From: an uncultured Christensenella sp.
GTDB lineage: Bacteria > Bacillota_A > Clostridia > Christensenellales > Borkfalkiaceae
Assembly: GCA_910579295.1 (NCBI GenBank)
Contig: CAJTTC010000007.1
Coordinates: forward strand, 1 to 64,000
Reading direction: 5' to 3'
DNA length: 64,000 nt
How positions within the stretch are numbered: position 1 is the stretch's first letter; each line of letters begins with the position of its first letter. This document shows positions 1-6,620 of the stretch, one piece after another. The position numbers were made by a program, and so were the translations under genes. The notes under the pieces were generated by a model. That model had not been told where the DNA came from, did not search any database, and was given only the letters and a program-made list of their open reading frames with translations.

Positions 1-35
1 TCGTTCATTTTTTATTACCTCGCTTTATATTGATT

Positions 36-341
36 TTAAAACCACCCGCCGTGCCCTGCAAAATCGTCTTGCGGGCGACCTCTGTCCGCATACGTGTTAG
101 CGGCGGTTGCTTTTCTGTTTTTCTTTGATTTGCCTTTTAAACCGTTTTTCTTGTTATATATTTTCGCTTGCGTTTTGCGTTCGTTCAAAACGCCCATACG
201 GAACGCCGCCTCGGTATCCGTCAGCGGTGTACCGTCGTGTTTTCTACCGTTTGCCAATTCACGCGAATAGCGTTTGCCGCGCTCGGCGGGGTTGAGTAGT
301 ACAACTTTTTTGCCGTTCTTTGTTTTAATGAGTGTTGCCAT
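36..341 (-). CDS. Small basic protein of the Rep module, function unknown
   Basis: A 101-residue, strongly basic protein, rich in Lys/Arg/Asn, beginning MATLIKTKNGKKVVLLNP. The ATG at 341 is chosen because AAGGAAGG lies just upstream on the minus strand; a longer in-frame start at 425 would overlap the end of the Rep gene. It follows the Rep gene by 13 bases, so it is probably the last visible gene of the same minus-strand transcript. No known domain is recognised. The charge and neighbourhood would suit a nucleic-acid-binding accessory protein of the element, but that is inference. Confidence 0.6.
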   Translation of the reverse strand: MATLIKTKNGKKVVLLNPAERGKRYSRELANGRKHDGTPLTDTEAAFRMGVLNERKTQAKIYNKKNGLKGKSKKNRKATAANTYADRGRPQDDFAGHGGWF

Positions 342-354
342 ATTTGCACCTTCC

Positions 355-1491
355 TTAATTGAATTTGATTTTCGTTTGCTCTGTTGCTTGCGGGAATATT
401 TCTTCGCTGTCGGCAGAGCTTTCACATATTTTTCCGAACGCCGATTTATAATCGAACTTCGGCTTGTTTTCCTTTTTCATATCTGCAAGCTCGTTTTTGA
501 ATACTTGCCCTAAGCCTTTCGGTTTGCCGTATCCGTCGATTCCGTCGTCATAAACGGTTATTTCTTTATCCGTTACAACTACGTAACACGATATACGGCG
601 GTAGAGTTGGTCTAAGGTTTCAGTACGGTTATACTGTAATTCCTTATACCAAAAATTCAACGGCACGGAAGAGGTAACTATTATCATTTCGCCGTTAAAC
701 ACTTTATTTGCAAAACGACTGCGGACAGAGCTTGAAGTATTGTTATCAAGTATTTTGAGTAAGTCCTCGAATTCAAAGCTACTGTCGCGCAAGTCGTCTA
801 AGATAATTGCTTTTTGCCCCATATAGTCCTGAAACGGATCGTTTGAGGAAGAGGATATGCAAAAATCGTAATTAAGACTGTTTAACAGCTTTTTTGCGTA
901 ATATGTTTTACCCGTGCCGCCCTTGCCGGTTACAAATACTACCTGTAATTGTCTATCCGTATTCAAAGTTAAAATTTGACATCTCAACTCCCATAGCTTA
1001 CGAAGTTTTGAAAACATTGCCGCCTTTTCCGCTGTCGGAAGTGAATCAATGTATTTCAACATTTGAGCATAACTGTAATGCTCGAAATCGCCCAATATCT
1101 GTTCATTGGCTAACTCGGTTTCAATATTGAAATTTGCGTGAACTTCGGACGGCGAATACTGATATTTGTTTTGTTGGCTTGCTTGTCCGTGAATTAAATA
1201 CGTTACAATTCCCGACCAGCGTTTACACTTAACCCGTTCAACAAAGTTTTCGCCGCTATGCTCGTTCCCGTCTTTATCCGTGTAGGATAATTGAAACCAT
1301 TCAGCCACCTGTTTTGTATCTACGCTCGCGCCGCCGAAATGTAATGCTATGTGATAGTGAGGACGTGTATCGTCCTTATCGTGTATTATGTACGCCCATT
1401 TCTTAATGGTGCTGTACTTCATAAACGTTTCCTGCAAATCAACTTTCAGCTTGTCAACGTCCGTAGATATTTCACACATTTTTAAGTTCAT
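355..1491 (-). CDS. rep: Rolling-circle replication protein, HUH endonuclease fused to SF3 helicase
   Basis: A 378-residue initiator of the kind found in bacterial rolling-circle plasmids related to CRESS-DNA virus Reps. Visible features: an N-terminal HUH nicking domain with PHYHIALHF (His45 and His47) and a candidate catalytic Tyr98 in IVTYLIHG. Next comes a superfamily 3 helicase with Walker A GKGGTGKT at 189-196, Walker B AIILDD at about 228-233, and motif C IVTSS at about 271-275. The ATG at 1491 has AAAGGGG upstream. Family knowledge: such proteins nick one origin strand, stay covalently bound and unwind the template. A second, shorter HUH gene lies immediately upstream, as does the origin-like region at 1870-2005. 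The length is complete and all motifs are intact, so it is likely functional. Confidence 0.88.
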   Translation of the reverse strand: MNLKMCEISTDVDKLKVDLQETFMKYSTIKKWAYIIHDKDDTRPHYHIALHFGGASVDTKQVAEWFQLSYTDKDGNEHSGENFVERVKCKRWSGIVTYLIHGQASQQNKYQYSPSEVHANFNIETELANEQILGDFEHYSYAQMLKYIDSLPTAEKAAMFSKLRKLWELRCQILTLNTDRQLQVVFVTGKGGTGKTYYAKKLLNSLNYDFCISSSSNDPFQDYMGQKAIILDDLRDSSFEFEDLLKILDNNTSSSVRSRFANKVFNGEMIIVTSSVPLNFWYKELQYNRTETLDQLYRRISCYVVVTDKEITVYDDGIDGYGKPKGLGQVFKNELADMKKENKPKFDYKSAFGKICESSADSEEIFPQATEQTKIKFN

Positions 1492-1539
1492 TTTTTTACC
1501 CCTTTGAACTTATAAAACCGTTACATTTTATCCGAACTT

Positions 1540-1872
1540 TTAAAATATACTTAAATCGAAATTTGAAACAATTTCATTTGCCGAATATTCATAATCGTGA
1601 GTATAAGTCAAGTACCGTTTATAGTCCGTCCAGCTCGTACCACGGGCGGTACAGATAAATCTGCGGTCTATCTTAAACAAATCTGATACAACTTTATCCT
1701 CAACCCGATTATTGCCGAAGTCTAAAACTATGTGATAATGCGGCTTTGCGTTGTTTTTATCGTGTAAAATATACGCAATTTTAATTTCGCCTGCCGCGAC
1801 CTTGATTATTTCGTCTAACTCAACCGTTGTATTTTCGGCGAATATACAAATTTCCTTAAATCTTGATTTCAT
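1540..1872 (-). CDS. Stand-alone HUH endonuclease domain, paralogue of the Rep N-terminus
   Basis: 110 residues that align with the nicking domain of the neighbouring Rep: both carry an Y-I-(I/L)-H-D-K motif followed by PHYHI, here His45 and His47, and both end in a similar Y-x-Y-S-x-x-E-(I/V) stretch. A candidate catalytic tyrosine is Tyr87 in KRYLTY. The helicase half is absent, but the gene has its own ATG, a clean stop and an AAAGGTG ribosome-binding site. It therefore looks like a compact accessory nickase rather than a decayed Rep. The ribosome-binding site is part of the repeated AAAGGTGTAA units upstream, so protein binding there could also control translation. The role (relaxase, second initiator or regulator) is inference. 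Confidence 0.72.
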   Translation of the reverse strand: MKSRFKEICIFAENTTVELDEIIKVAAGEIKIAYILHDKNNAKPHYHIVLDFGNNRVEDKVVSDLFKIDRRFICTARGTSWTDYKRYLTYTHDYEYSANEIVSNFDLSIF

Positions 1873-2005
1873 TTTTACACCTTTTACACCTTTTACGCGA
1901 CCGCTTGGACAAGCCCCAAGCGGTACGCGTATATATAATAGTGTTTAGTGTGTTATCCACACACAATAGCCCTTTTTACACCTTTTACACCTTTTACACT
2001 CACTT
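1870..2005. other. Candidate replication origin: iterons, long inverted repeat and DnaA box
   Basis: This non-coding gap inside the Rep module holds four kinds of element. Two clusters of TTTTACACC-type direct repeats lie at about 1872-1895 and 1972-2000. An inverted repeat has arms ACGCGACCGCTTGG (1895-1908) and CCAAGCGGTACGCG (1916-1929) around a 7-base loop, with one bulged base. An AT-rich run TATATATAATA sits at about 1930-1940. A perfect DnaA box TTATCCACA (1953-1961) lies inside a GTGTG/CACAC palindrome. Together with two Rep genes next door this is the usual make-up of a plasmid origin. No nick site has been identified. Confidence 0.65.
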
Positions 2006-2332
2006 TTAATTTTTACCGTAAATATCGTCAAGAGTGTAGGGGCTGTCCTGTACAAGGTCAAGATTTGCAACGAATACTCTGCCGTCGAAGTCGTTTACGC
2101 CCAAATCCATTGTGCACAGAGAACCGATATTTAAGGCTTTATACTTTGCATACTTTTCGGGAGTGCGCGTTTCATTTGCAAATGCTATCCTTACCGCTTC
2201 GCCCGACTTCGCAGAGAATATAACGCCTTGGCTGTTTCGGTTGCCCATATCGTAGACCGTTACATACACAACGTTTTCGTTCGTCTTTTTGTCTGTCGTT
2301 GCCCTTACGGACATTACCATTACTTTTTTCAT
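2006..2332 (-). CDS. Conserved-type small protein of the Rep module, unknown function
   Basis: 108 residues beginning MKKVMVMSVRATTDKK, with an alternating hydrophobic pattern that suggests a small beta-rich fold. The ATG at 2332 has a GGAG motif 9 bases upstream. It is first in the minus-strand module, before the origin-like region and the two Rep genes. It might be a single-strand-DNA-binding or copy-control protein; this is a guess from position and no signature motif is visible. An inverted repeat with arms TTCGGG (2348-2353) and CCCGAA (2366-2371) lies just upstream and could be an operator. Confidence 0.55.
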   Translation of the reverse strand: MKKVMVMSVRATTDKKTNENVVYVTVYDMGNRNSQGVIFSAKSGEAVRIAFANETRTPEKYAKYKALNIGSLCTMDLGVNDFDGRVFVANLDLVQDSPYTLDDIYGKN

Positions 2333-2561
2333 TTTTAAAAACTCCTTTTCGGGAATGAATTAAAACCCGAACATAAAATTATATTTACAACGCCTTACGG
2401 CGACTGTATCAAAAGGGGGAATGACTATTTTGCAAAGCTTCGCCGCCACTCACGGCTAATATAAAAAAGCGCAAAAAGGCAAGCTTTACAGCCTGTCCTT
2501 TTCACGCTTATTTAAACAAATGGACTTTTCCATCACATTTATTTTTTGCATTTTATACCGC

Positions 2562-2606
2562 CAAAAATAAAAAATCGACAAAGATAACCTTTCGATTACC
2601 TTTGTC
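2562..2606 (-). terminator. Rho-independent terminator, minus strand
   Basis: On the minus strand a GACAAAG/CTTTGTC stem (2577-2583 with 2600-2606) is followed by a T-rich tract ending at about 2562. It would stop transcripts entering the Rep module from the right. The rest of the 2333-2700 gap shows no gene. Confidence 0.5.
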
Positions 2607-2661
2607 AACAATTATAAAACAGTACACAAATCAAGAAAAAAATCAAATTTGCTTTTAAATC

Positions 2662-2690
2662 TTGACACGGTTGGTTTTAAATGGTAAAAT
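2662..2690 (+). promoter_or_regulatory. Promoter of the SecB-like gene
   Basis: TTGACA at 2662-2667, 17-base spacer, TAAAAT at 2685-2690. Transcription would start about 25 bases before the ATG at 2722. Confidence 0.75.
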
Positions 2691-2721
2691 GTATAGGCAA
2701 TAATTTTTGGAGATTTTTAAA

Positions 2722-3156
2722 ATGAAATACGATTTTAAAGGTATTACAACGGAAGAGCTTTCCTATAAGCTCAACAGAGTGCAGATCGCTCCCAACCAGA
2801 GGCTCGACATAAAGCCCCAGTTCGCGCGTCAGGTACGCAAGCCCAACGACAACAAAAAGCTTATCTTTATTTCCCTTGCGGTTAAAATAGAGAGCACCGA
2901 GGGCGAGCCTAAGCCTTTCGATATAAACGTAAACCTTGTGGGCGTGTTCGAGTTGGAGAAAGAGGACTACACCGCGCAGGAGGAGAGGTCGTTCGTAATC
3001 GAGGCTACGCAGCTTCTCTATCCCTATCTGCGCTCTACGGTGTCCAATCTCACCGCGCAGGCATATATTACGCCGCTCAACCTTCCCATTATTTCAGGTC
3101 CTATCTTCCCCGAGGACAGGGACGTATTCGCGTTCGCTCCCGGCGACGTTAACTGA
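2722..3156 (+). CDS. SecB-like protein-export chaperone
   Basis: 144 residues with a fold pattern like the SecB family: an N-terminal strand-rich half (IAPNQRLDIKPQF...IFISLAVKI), a central GVFELE strand, and a C-terminal helical part with QLLYPYLRSTVSNLTAQAYITPL, which matches the LFPYLRE...PP-x-L-x-P region of SecB. SecB holds preproteins unfolded for the Sec translocase. The ATG at 2722 is preferred over an in-frame TTG at 2707 because GGAG at 2709-2712 is well placed for it. The gene has its own promoter and stands alone, followed by an intergenic repeat. Clostridial SecB-like proteins are divergent and some work as toxin-antitoxin chaperones, but no toxin pair is seen here. Confidence 0.6.
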   Translation: MKYDFKGITTEELSYKLNRVQIAPNQRLDIKPQFARQVRKPNDNKKLIFISLAVKIESTEGEPKPFDINVNLVGVFELEKEDYTAQEERSFVIEATQLLYPYLRSTVSNLTAQAYITPLNLPIISGPIFPEDRDVFAFAPGDVN

Positions 3157-3162
3157 GTAAAA

Positions 3163-3345
3163 GAAAATCCCCCGCCACTGCTTACGCAGAGCCTCCCCCT
3201 TTGGAAGGGGGAAGCCGAGGTGTGGGCGCGTAAGCTCTCTTGTTTTTCCTCTTATGATGGGGGAAGCCGAGGCGTGGGCGCGTAAGCTCTCTTGCTTTTT
3301 CCCTGCGCAAAGGGGGAAGCGCCGATAGATTACGCCGAGGGTAAG
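3163..3345. repeat. Interspersed palindromic intergenic repeat, two internal copies
   Basis: A GC-rich non-coding block. A 36-base unit starting GGGGGAAGCCGAGG is present at 3207-3242 and 3259-3294 with one mismatch. The preceding part (CCACTGCT...ACGCAGAGCCTCCCCC) recurs with few changes at about 32386-32460. CCTCCCCCTTT/AAGGGGGAAG arms can form hairpins. This is a dispersed family, not a CRISPR array. Confidence 0.7.
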
Positions 3346-3447
3346 TACGGGAGAGGCGCTCTTAATTAAATAAAGAAAATAGTGCAAAATCGAATAAGAA
3401 AATAATGTAAAATCAAAAAAAATAGCTTGACAAGTGTAATGGTAAGA

Positions 3448-3522
3448 TAGGTTCGTAACATGATTACGACCTATTTTTTTTTACGGTTCGTAACAACAGT
3501 TACGAGCCGATTTTTTATTTTT
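3448..3522 (+). promoter_or_regulatory. Tandem hairpin-terminators in the leader of the early operon
   Basis: Two successive hairpins share the arm GGTTCGTAAC (3450-3459 and 3485-3494). The first pairs with TTACGACCTA (3464-3473) and runs into nine T; the second pairs with GTTACGAGCCG (3499-3509) and runs into a T-rich tract. They look like tandem intrinsic terminators in front of the operon at 3533. The repeated arms could also be operator half-sites for the XRE or RHH regulators of the element. Confidence 0.6.
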
Positions 3523-3532
3523 GGAGGAAGCT

Positions 3533-3682
3533 ATGAAAAAATACACCGTAATGATTATCGGAGATAGCGGCAAATACGAAACGGTTGCAAGCGGCGTAAA
3601 CGGCAGACTTGCGGGCGCGATCGCAAAGCACTACCGCGCAAAAGGCGTATGGGCTCAAACCAAAGAGGAGGAGCAGAAATGA
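3533..3682 (+). CDS. Small early protein of the element, unknown
   Basis: 49 residues (MKKYTVMIIGDSGKYETVA...), starting at an ATG placed 6 bases after GGAGGAAG. It overlaps the next gene by ATGA, which is strong support for a real translated unit. No domain is recognised. It is the first gene after the tandem hairpin-terminators. Confidence 0.6.
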   Translation: MKKYTVMIIGDSGKYETVASGVNGRLAGAIAKHYRAKGVWAQTKEEEQK

Positions 3683-3906
3683 CACACTACGACATTTTAG
3701 TTGCCGTACACTACCCCGAGGGGTTCAAGCACAGAACGAAGCGTCCCACGCTTAAGATTGGCTACATAGTAAAAGCCCTGGACGAAGCGACCGCCAAACA
3801 GGACGCGCTGAACTGCGCCAAGTTAACGCAAGCGCAGCACCCGCGCAAATACAAAGGTTGCACATTCTCGGTGCAGCCCGACGACATAAAAATTTTTGAA
3901 TTTTAA
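3679..3906 (+). CDS. Small early protein of the element, unknown
   Basis: 75 residues beginning MTHYDILVAVHYPEGFKHRTKRP. The ATG at 3679 overlaps the previous stop (ATGA) and is preferred over an in-frame upstream start at 3649, which would lie inside the previous gene. It has a mixed alpha/beta pattern with a basic middle and no recognised family. Followed after 12 bases, including a GGGAGG site, by the next small gene. Confidence 0.6.
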   Translation: MTHYDILVAVHYPEGFKHRTKRPTLKIGYIVKALDEATAKQDALNCAKLTQAQHPRKYKGCTFSVQPDDIKIFEF

Positions 3907-3918
3907 GGGAGGGCAACA

Positions 3919-4101
3919 ATGTCAAGGCGTGAATTCATAGAAAGCGTTTCGAGATTTTGCGGACGAAAGGAAGCTGTTGCGATCGCAAACGACTACACCG
4001 ACAAAGAGATTGAAGAACACGGCAAAGACCTCGCGGGCGAGCTTGCCGAAGAATACAGATTTAATGCAAACGTAAACCGCTACCGGAACTGCGGTTACTA
4101 A
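3919..4101 (+). CDS. Small early protein of the element, unknown
   Basis: 60 residues, acidic and helical (MSRREFIESVSRFCGRKEAV...), preceded by AAGGGAGGG. Its stop codon (4099-4101) ends two bases before stem I of the hammerhead ribozyme, so ribozyme cleavage would separate this gene's message from the downstream regulators. No known domain. Confidence 0.55.
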   Translation: MSRREFIESVSRFCGRKEAVAIANDYTDKEIEEHGKDLAGELAEEYRFNANVNRYRNCGY

Positions 4102-4103
4102 AA

Positions 4104-4166
4104 CCCCGCTGACGAGTCTTTGAAAATTAAGACGAAACGCGCCGAGAGGAGGCGGCGCGTCCGGGG
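4104..4166 (+). ncRNA. Hammerhead self-cleaving ribozyme, type I topology
   Basis: All core elements are present in order. Stem I 5' strand CCCCG (4104-4108); CTGACGA core (4109-4115); stem II GTCTT/AAGAC (4116-4120 with 4129-4133) with an 8-base loop; GAAA core (4134-4137); stem III CGCGCCG/CGGCGCG (4138-4144 with 4153-4159), 7 perfect pairs, 8-base loop; cleavage triplet GTC (4159-4161); stem I 3' strand CGGGG (4162-4166). The A15.1-U16.1, C15.2-G16.2, G10.1-C11.1 and C1.1-G2.1 pairs all hold. Expected cleavage is after C4161, between the small gene ending at 4101 and the RHH gene at 4197. Confidence 0.88.
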
Positions 4167-4196
4167 GGAAACCCACTACCAAAAAGGAGGTGCAGA

Positions 4197-4361
4197 ATGG
4201 GAAAGAACGGCGAGAGCTTGAGCAAGGAAAAGAGGCTGACGCTTTGTATTTCGCAAGCTATGTTCGACAAGTTGGCAGAGCAGGCAAAGTCCGAAGATAC
4301 GAGCGTGAGCGCGTACGTTCGCAAGCTCATTAAAGACGATTTAACCAAGCGCGAAGCGTAG
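4197..4361 (+). CDS. Ribbon-helix-helix DNA-binding protein
   Basis: 54 residues with a typical RHH layout: a short strand EKRLTLCISQ that would contact DNA, helix A (AMFDKLAEQAKSEDT), then a turn and helix B (SVSAYVRKLIKDDL). Such Arc/MetJ-type dimers repress phage and plasmid genes. The ATG at 4197 follows AAAAAGGAGG by about 7 bases. It is the first gene downstream of the hammerhead cleavage site, so its mRNA would start with a 5'-hydroxyl C4162. It is followed by the XRE regulator. The operator is not known; the leader hairpin arms at 3450 and 3485 are candidates. Confidence 0.75.
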   Translation: MGKNGESLSKEKRLTLCISQAMFDKLAEQAKSEDTSVSAYVRKLIKDDLTKREA

Positions 4362-4381
4362 ACAGCGAACAAGAAAAGGAG

Positions 4382-4915
4382 GTGAGAGCAATACCAAAGT
4401 TCAAAGAGCTACGCGAAGAAAGGGGCTTGCAAGCAAAGCAAGTCGCAGAACGGGCGGGCGTTGACGTAACTATGTATTCACGGTTCGAGAACTATCGAGC
4501 GTTACCGATACCCGAAGATTTCGAGAAGATACTCGGAGCGTTGAACTGCACGCCGAACGAAGTATACGACCCCGACGAAGTAAGACTTCTGCCGAACGCA
4601 AACAGAGTGGAAGCGACGGGCGGGGCGAGAGTAACAGCCGATCCAACGGAATACAAAATGACCGTACGACTCGGCAACGATAGCCGACAGGTGCTGACGC
4701 GAGAGGTTCTGCAAAAGTGCGGCTATAAGAGCATCAACGAATGGGTTGCAGCTTGCGTACTACGGCTGAAAAAGCAGTACGACGCAATAGTCAACGCAGA
4801 AAAAAAGCCCCGCGAAACCTTACGCAACAAGGAACGCGGAGCAGTCGGGGCGAGGCAATCCACAAATACCCCAACCGACGCAATTTTACCAAAATCAAAA
4901 ACTTTTGTCAAATAG
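4382..4915 (+). CDS. XRE-family helix-turn-helix regulator
   Basis: About 175 residues. The N-terminal 60 form an XRE/Cro-CI domain (FKELREERGLQAKQVAERAGVDVTMYSRFEN); the rest has a strand-rich middle, a helical stretch and a basic tail. The start is odd. The in-frame GTG at 4382 overlaps the AGGAGG at 4378-4383, so that site cannot serve it, whereas ATA at 4391 lies 7 bases after it. The next in-frame ATG would delete half of the domain. The protein probably controls the element's early operon; this is inferred from position. Confidence 0.75.
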   Translation: MRAIPKFKELREERGLQAKQVAERAGVDVTMYSRFENYRALPIPEDFEKILGALNCTPNEVYDPDEVRLLPNANRVEATGGARVTADPTEYKMTVRLGNDSRQVLTREVLQKCGYKSINEWVAACVLRLKKQYDAIVNAEKKPRETLRNKERGAVGARQSTNTPTDAILPKSKTFVK

Positions 4916-4930
4916 GAGGCAAACAAAAAA

Positions 4931-5152
4931 ATGAAAGTTTACGCAAGCTACGAGGACGGTTACAAGGAACAGCAGGTCGCCATTAAGGAAACGGCGCAGA
5001 CCCTTATTACCGAAGCTATCACGGCAAGACTCAAGGACGGAAAGATTACGGCTGACGAGTTGGCGCTTTACGGCGCAATTTTGGAAGAAGCGGAAACCGC
5101 AACCAAGTACGCCAAAGAGCAGTACGCAAAAGAGCAGGAGGGCAAGAAATAA
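4931..5152 (+). CDS. Small helical protein of the recombination operon
   Basis: 73 residues (MKVYASYEDGYKEQQVAIKE...), almost wholly helical and charged, probably coiled-coil-like. It has AGGAGG upstream, and its last base is also the first base of the next gene's ATG (TAATG). Placed directly before the ERF gene; small proteins of this position in phages often have unknown accessory roles. No family recognised. Confidence 0.6.
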   Translation: MKVYASYEDGYKEQQVAIKETAQTLITEAITARLKDGKITADELALYGAILEEAETATKYAKEQYAKEQEGKK

Positions 5153-5877
5153 TGGCAGCGGAAACCGAAAAGAAAGCGGCTGAACCGAAAACAACCGTCC
5201 CGAAGCAGACAACACCCCAAACGGCGAGCCTTAACATTTTTCAGCGTATGCTCGCGGCGACAAGCGAAATCAACCGCGTTGCAAAGAACCTTAAAGTCGA
5301 CATAAGCAAAAGTCAGTCCTACAAGGCGGTTGCAGAGTCCGACGTTCTGGAAGCAGTAAAGCCGATCGAGGAAAAGTACGGTATTTATTCGTACCCCGTT
5401 TCGCGCACCGTAATCAAGGACGAAGCCTACACCACAACGAGCGAATACGACGGACGCAAGAGCGAGAAAACAACATTCTTCATGCGACTTGCAACCGTAT
5501 ACCGCTTCGTCAACATAGACAAGCCCGACGAGTATATCGACATTACCACTTACGGCGACGGAGTAGACACGCAGGACAAGGCACCGGGCAAGGCTATGAC
5601 CTACGCCGACAAGTATGCGCTTTTGAAAGCATACAAAATTCAAACGGGCGACGATCCCGACGCGAACGCGAGCGGGAACTTGGGCAAAAAGAAGTTCGAG
5701 AAACCCACCGCCGAGCAGTTGGCGCAGGCAGAAGAACTCGGCATCAATTTAGACGGGTTAGCCGCATACGCAAAGTGCAAGGTTGAAGAAATCAGCAAGG
5801 ACGTTCTCGCCGAAGCTATCAAAATGAAGCAAACAGCTTTGAAGAAGAAAGCGGCGGCGCAGGGAGGCAACGCATGA
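5152..5877 (+). CDS. erf: ERF-family single-strand annealing recombinase
   Basis: 241 residues. After a basic, Thr/Ala-rich N-terminal tail the ERF core starts at about residue 27 (IFQRMLAATSEINRVAKNL), followed by the conserved Y-K-A-V-A-E-x-D-V, the Y-G-I-Y-S-Y-P strand, and the closing TTYGDGVDTQDKAPGKAMTYADKYALLKAY pattern seen in this family as G-D-x-x-D-x-x-D-K-x-x-x-K-A-x-T-x-A-x-K-Y. ERF proteins anneal complementary single strands for phage recombination. The gene overlaps the following nuclease gene by ATGA, giving an annealase-exonuclease pair comparable to lambda Bet and Exo. Confidence 0.88.
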   Translation: MAAETEKKAAEPKTTVPKQTTPQTASLNIFQRMLAATSEINRVAKNLKVDISKSQSYKAVAESDVLEAVKPIEEKYGIYSYPVSRTVIKDEAYTTTSEYDGRKSEKTTFFMRLATVYRFVNIDKPDEYIDITTYGDGVDTQDKAPGKAMTYADKYALLKAYKIQTGDDPDANASGNLGKKKFEKPTAEQLAQAEELGINLDGLAAYAKCKVEEISKDVLAEAIKMKQTALKKKAAAQGGNA

Positions 5878-6611
5878 GAGTAGTATTCAACGAAGCCGAG
5901 CATACCTACACACTCGGAGAAAAGACCCTTATCAGCGTTACACAGCTTTTGAAAAAGCACGGGTTGTCTACGAACTATGCGAACGTAGACGCGGAGGTTT
6001 TGGAGAAAGCCGCCAACAAAGGAACGGCGGTGCATAAGGAAATCGAGAACTATATCAAGAACGGCGACGTCGGGTTCACTTCCGAGCTTATCGATTATAT
6101 CGACATAACCGAGCAGTTGCAGTTCACGGCAGACGACAGCGAGGTTATACTTCCGGCGGGCGAGATATCCGAGGACAAGGCGGGTGAATACTTCTTCGCG
6201 GGAACGGCAGACCTTATCGGCAAGACCCCAGACGGGTACGTTTTGGCAGATATCAAGACGACGCAAAAGGTCGATATGAGAGCGTACGCTTGGCAGCTTT
6301 CGCTGTACGAAAGGTTGGCGGGCGTAAAGTTTGCGAAAATGTATATCTTCCACTTGGGAAAGAAGTCGAAAGCGATACCGGTCGAGCGCATACCCGAAAC
6401 GGAAATCGACCGACTGCTTGAATGCGAGAAGAACGGCACGATCTACCAAGAGCCGGGGCTTGTAATCGGCGCGGAGTTATTGGCACGCGCACAGCAAGCC
6501 GAAGCCGAGCTGAAAGCAGCCGAGGAAGAAAAGAAAGCCGCCGAAGAAACCGCCAAGCTGTACAGGCAGAAATTGTACGAAGCTAAGCTACGCCGTGGGG
6601 TTCATATTTAA
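5874..6611 (+). CDS. PD-(D/E)XK exonuclease, partner of the ERF protein
   Basis: 245 residues. Catalytic pattern: GTAVHKEIE (His54, Glu56), GTADL (Asp113), LADIKTT (Asp126, Lys128) and a Q-L-x-L-Y-E helix at about 141-146, as in RecB/Cas4-like phage nucleases. The C-terminal 50 residues form a charged coiled coil (AEAELKAAEEEKKAAEE). The ATG overlaps the ERF stop. Expected role: resecting double-strand ends to make the single strands that ERF anneals. It could serve replication or circularisation of the element in place of a site-specific recombinase. Confidence 0.82.
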   Translation: MRVVFNEAEHTYTLGEKTLISVTQLLKKHGLSTNYANVDAEVLEKAANKGTAVHKEIENYIKNGDVGFTSELIDYIDITEQLQFTADDSEVILPAGEISEDKAGEYFFAGTADLIGKTPDGYVLADIKTTQKVDMRAYAWQLSLYERLAGVKFAKMYIFHLGKKSKAIPVERIPETEIDRLLECEKNGTIYQEPGLVIGAELLARAQQAEAELKAAEEEKKAAEETAKLYRQKLYEAKLRRGVHI

Positions 6612-6620
6612 CGTGCTATA

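Noticed and set aside
2707..2721. TTG at 2707 as the start of the SecB-like gene
   Set aside because: It would lie ahead of the GGAG ribosome-binding site that fits the ATG at 2722.
3418..3448. TTGACA at 3427 as a standard promoter for the early operon
   Set aside because: No -10 hexamer is found 16-18 bases downstream; only TAAGAT at a 10-base spacing or as an extended -10 (TGGTAAGAT).
5045..5060. CTGACGA as a second hammerhead core
   Set aside because: There is no matching GAAA core with stems II and III, and the sequence lies inside a coding region. The same holds for the CTGACGA at about 25493.
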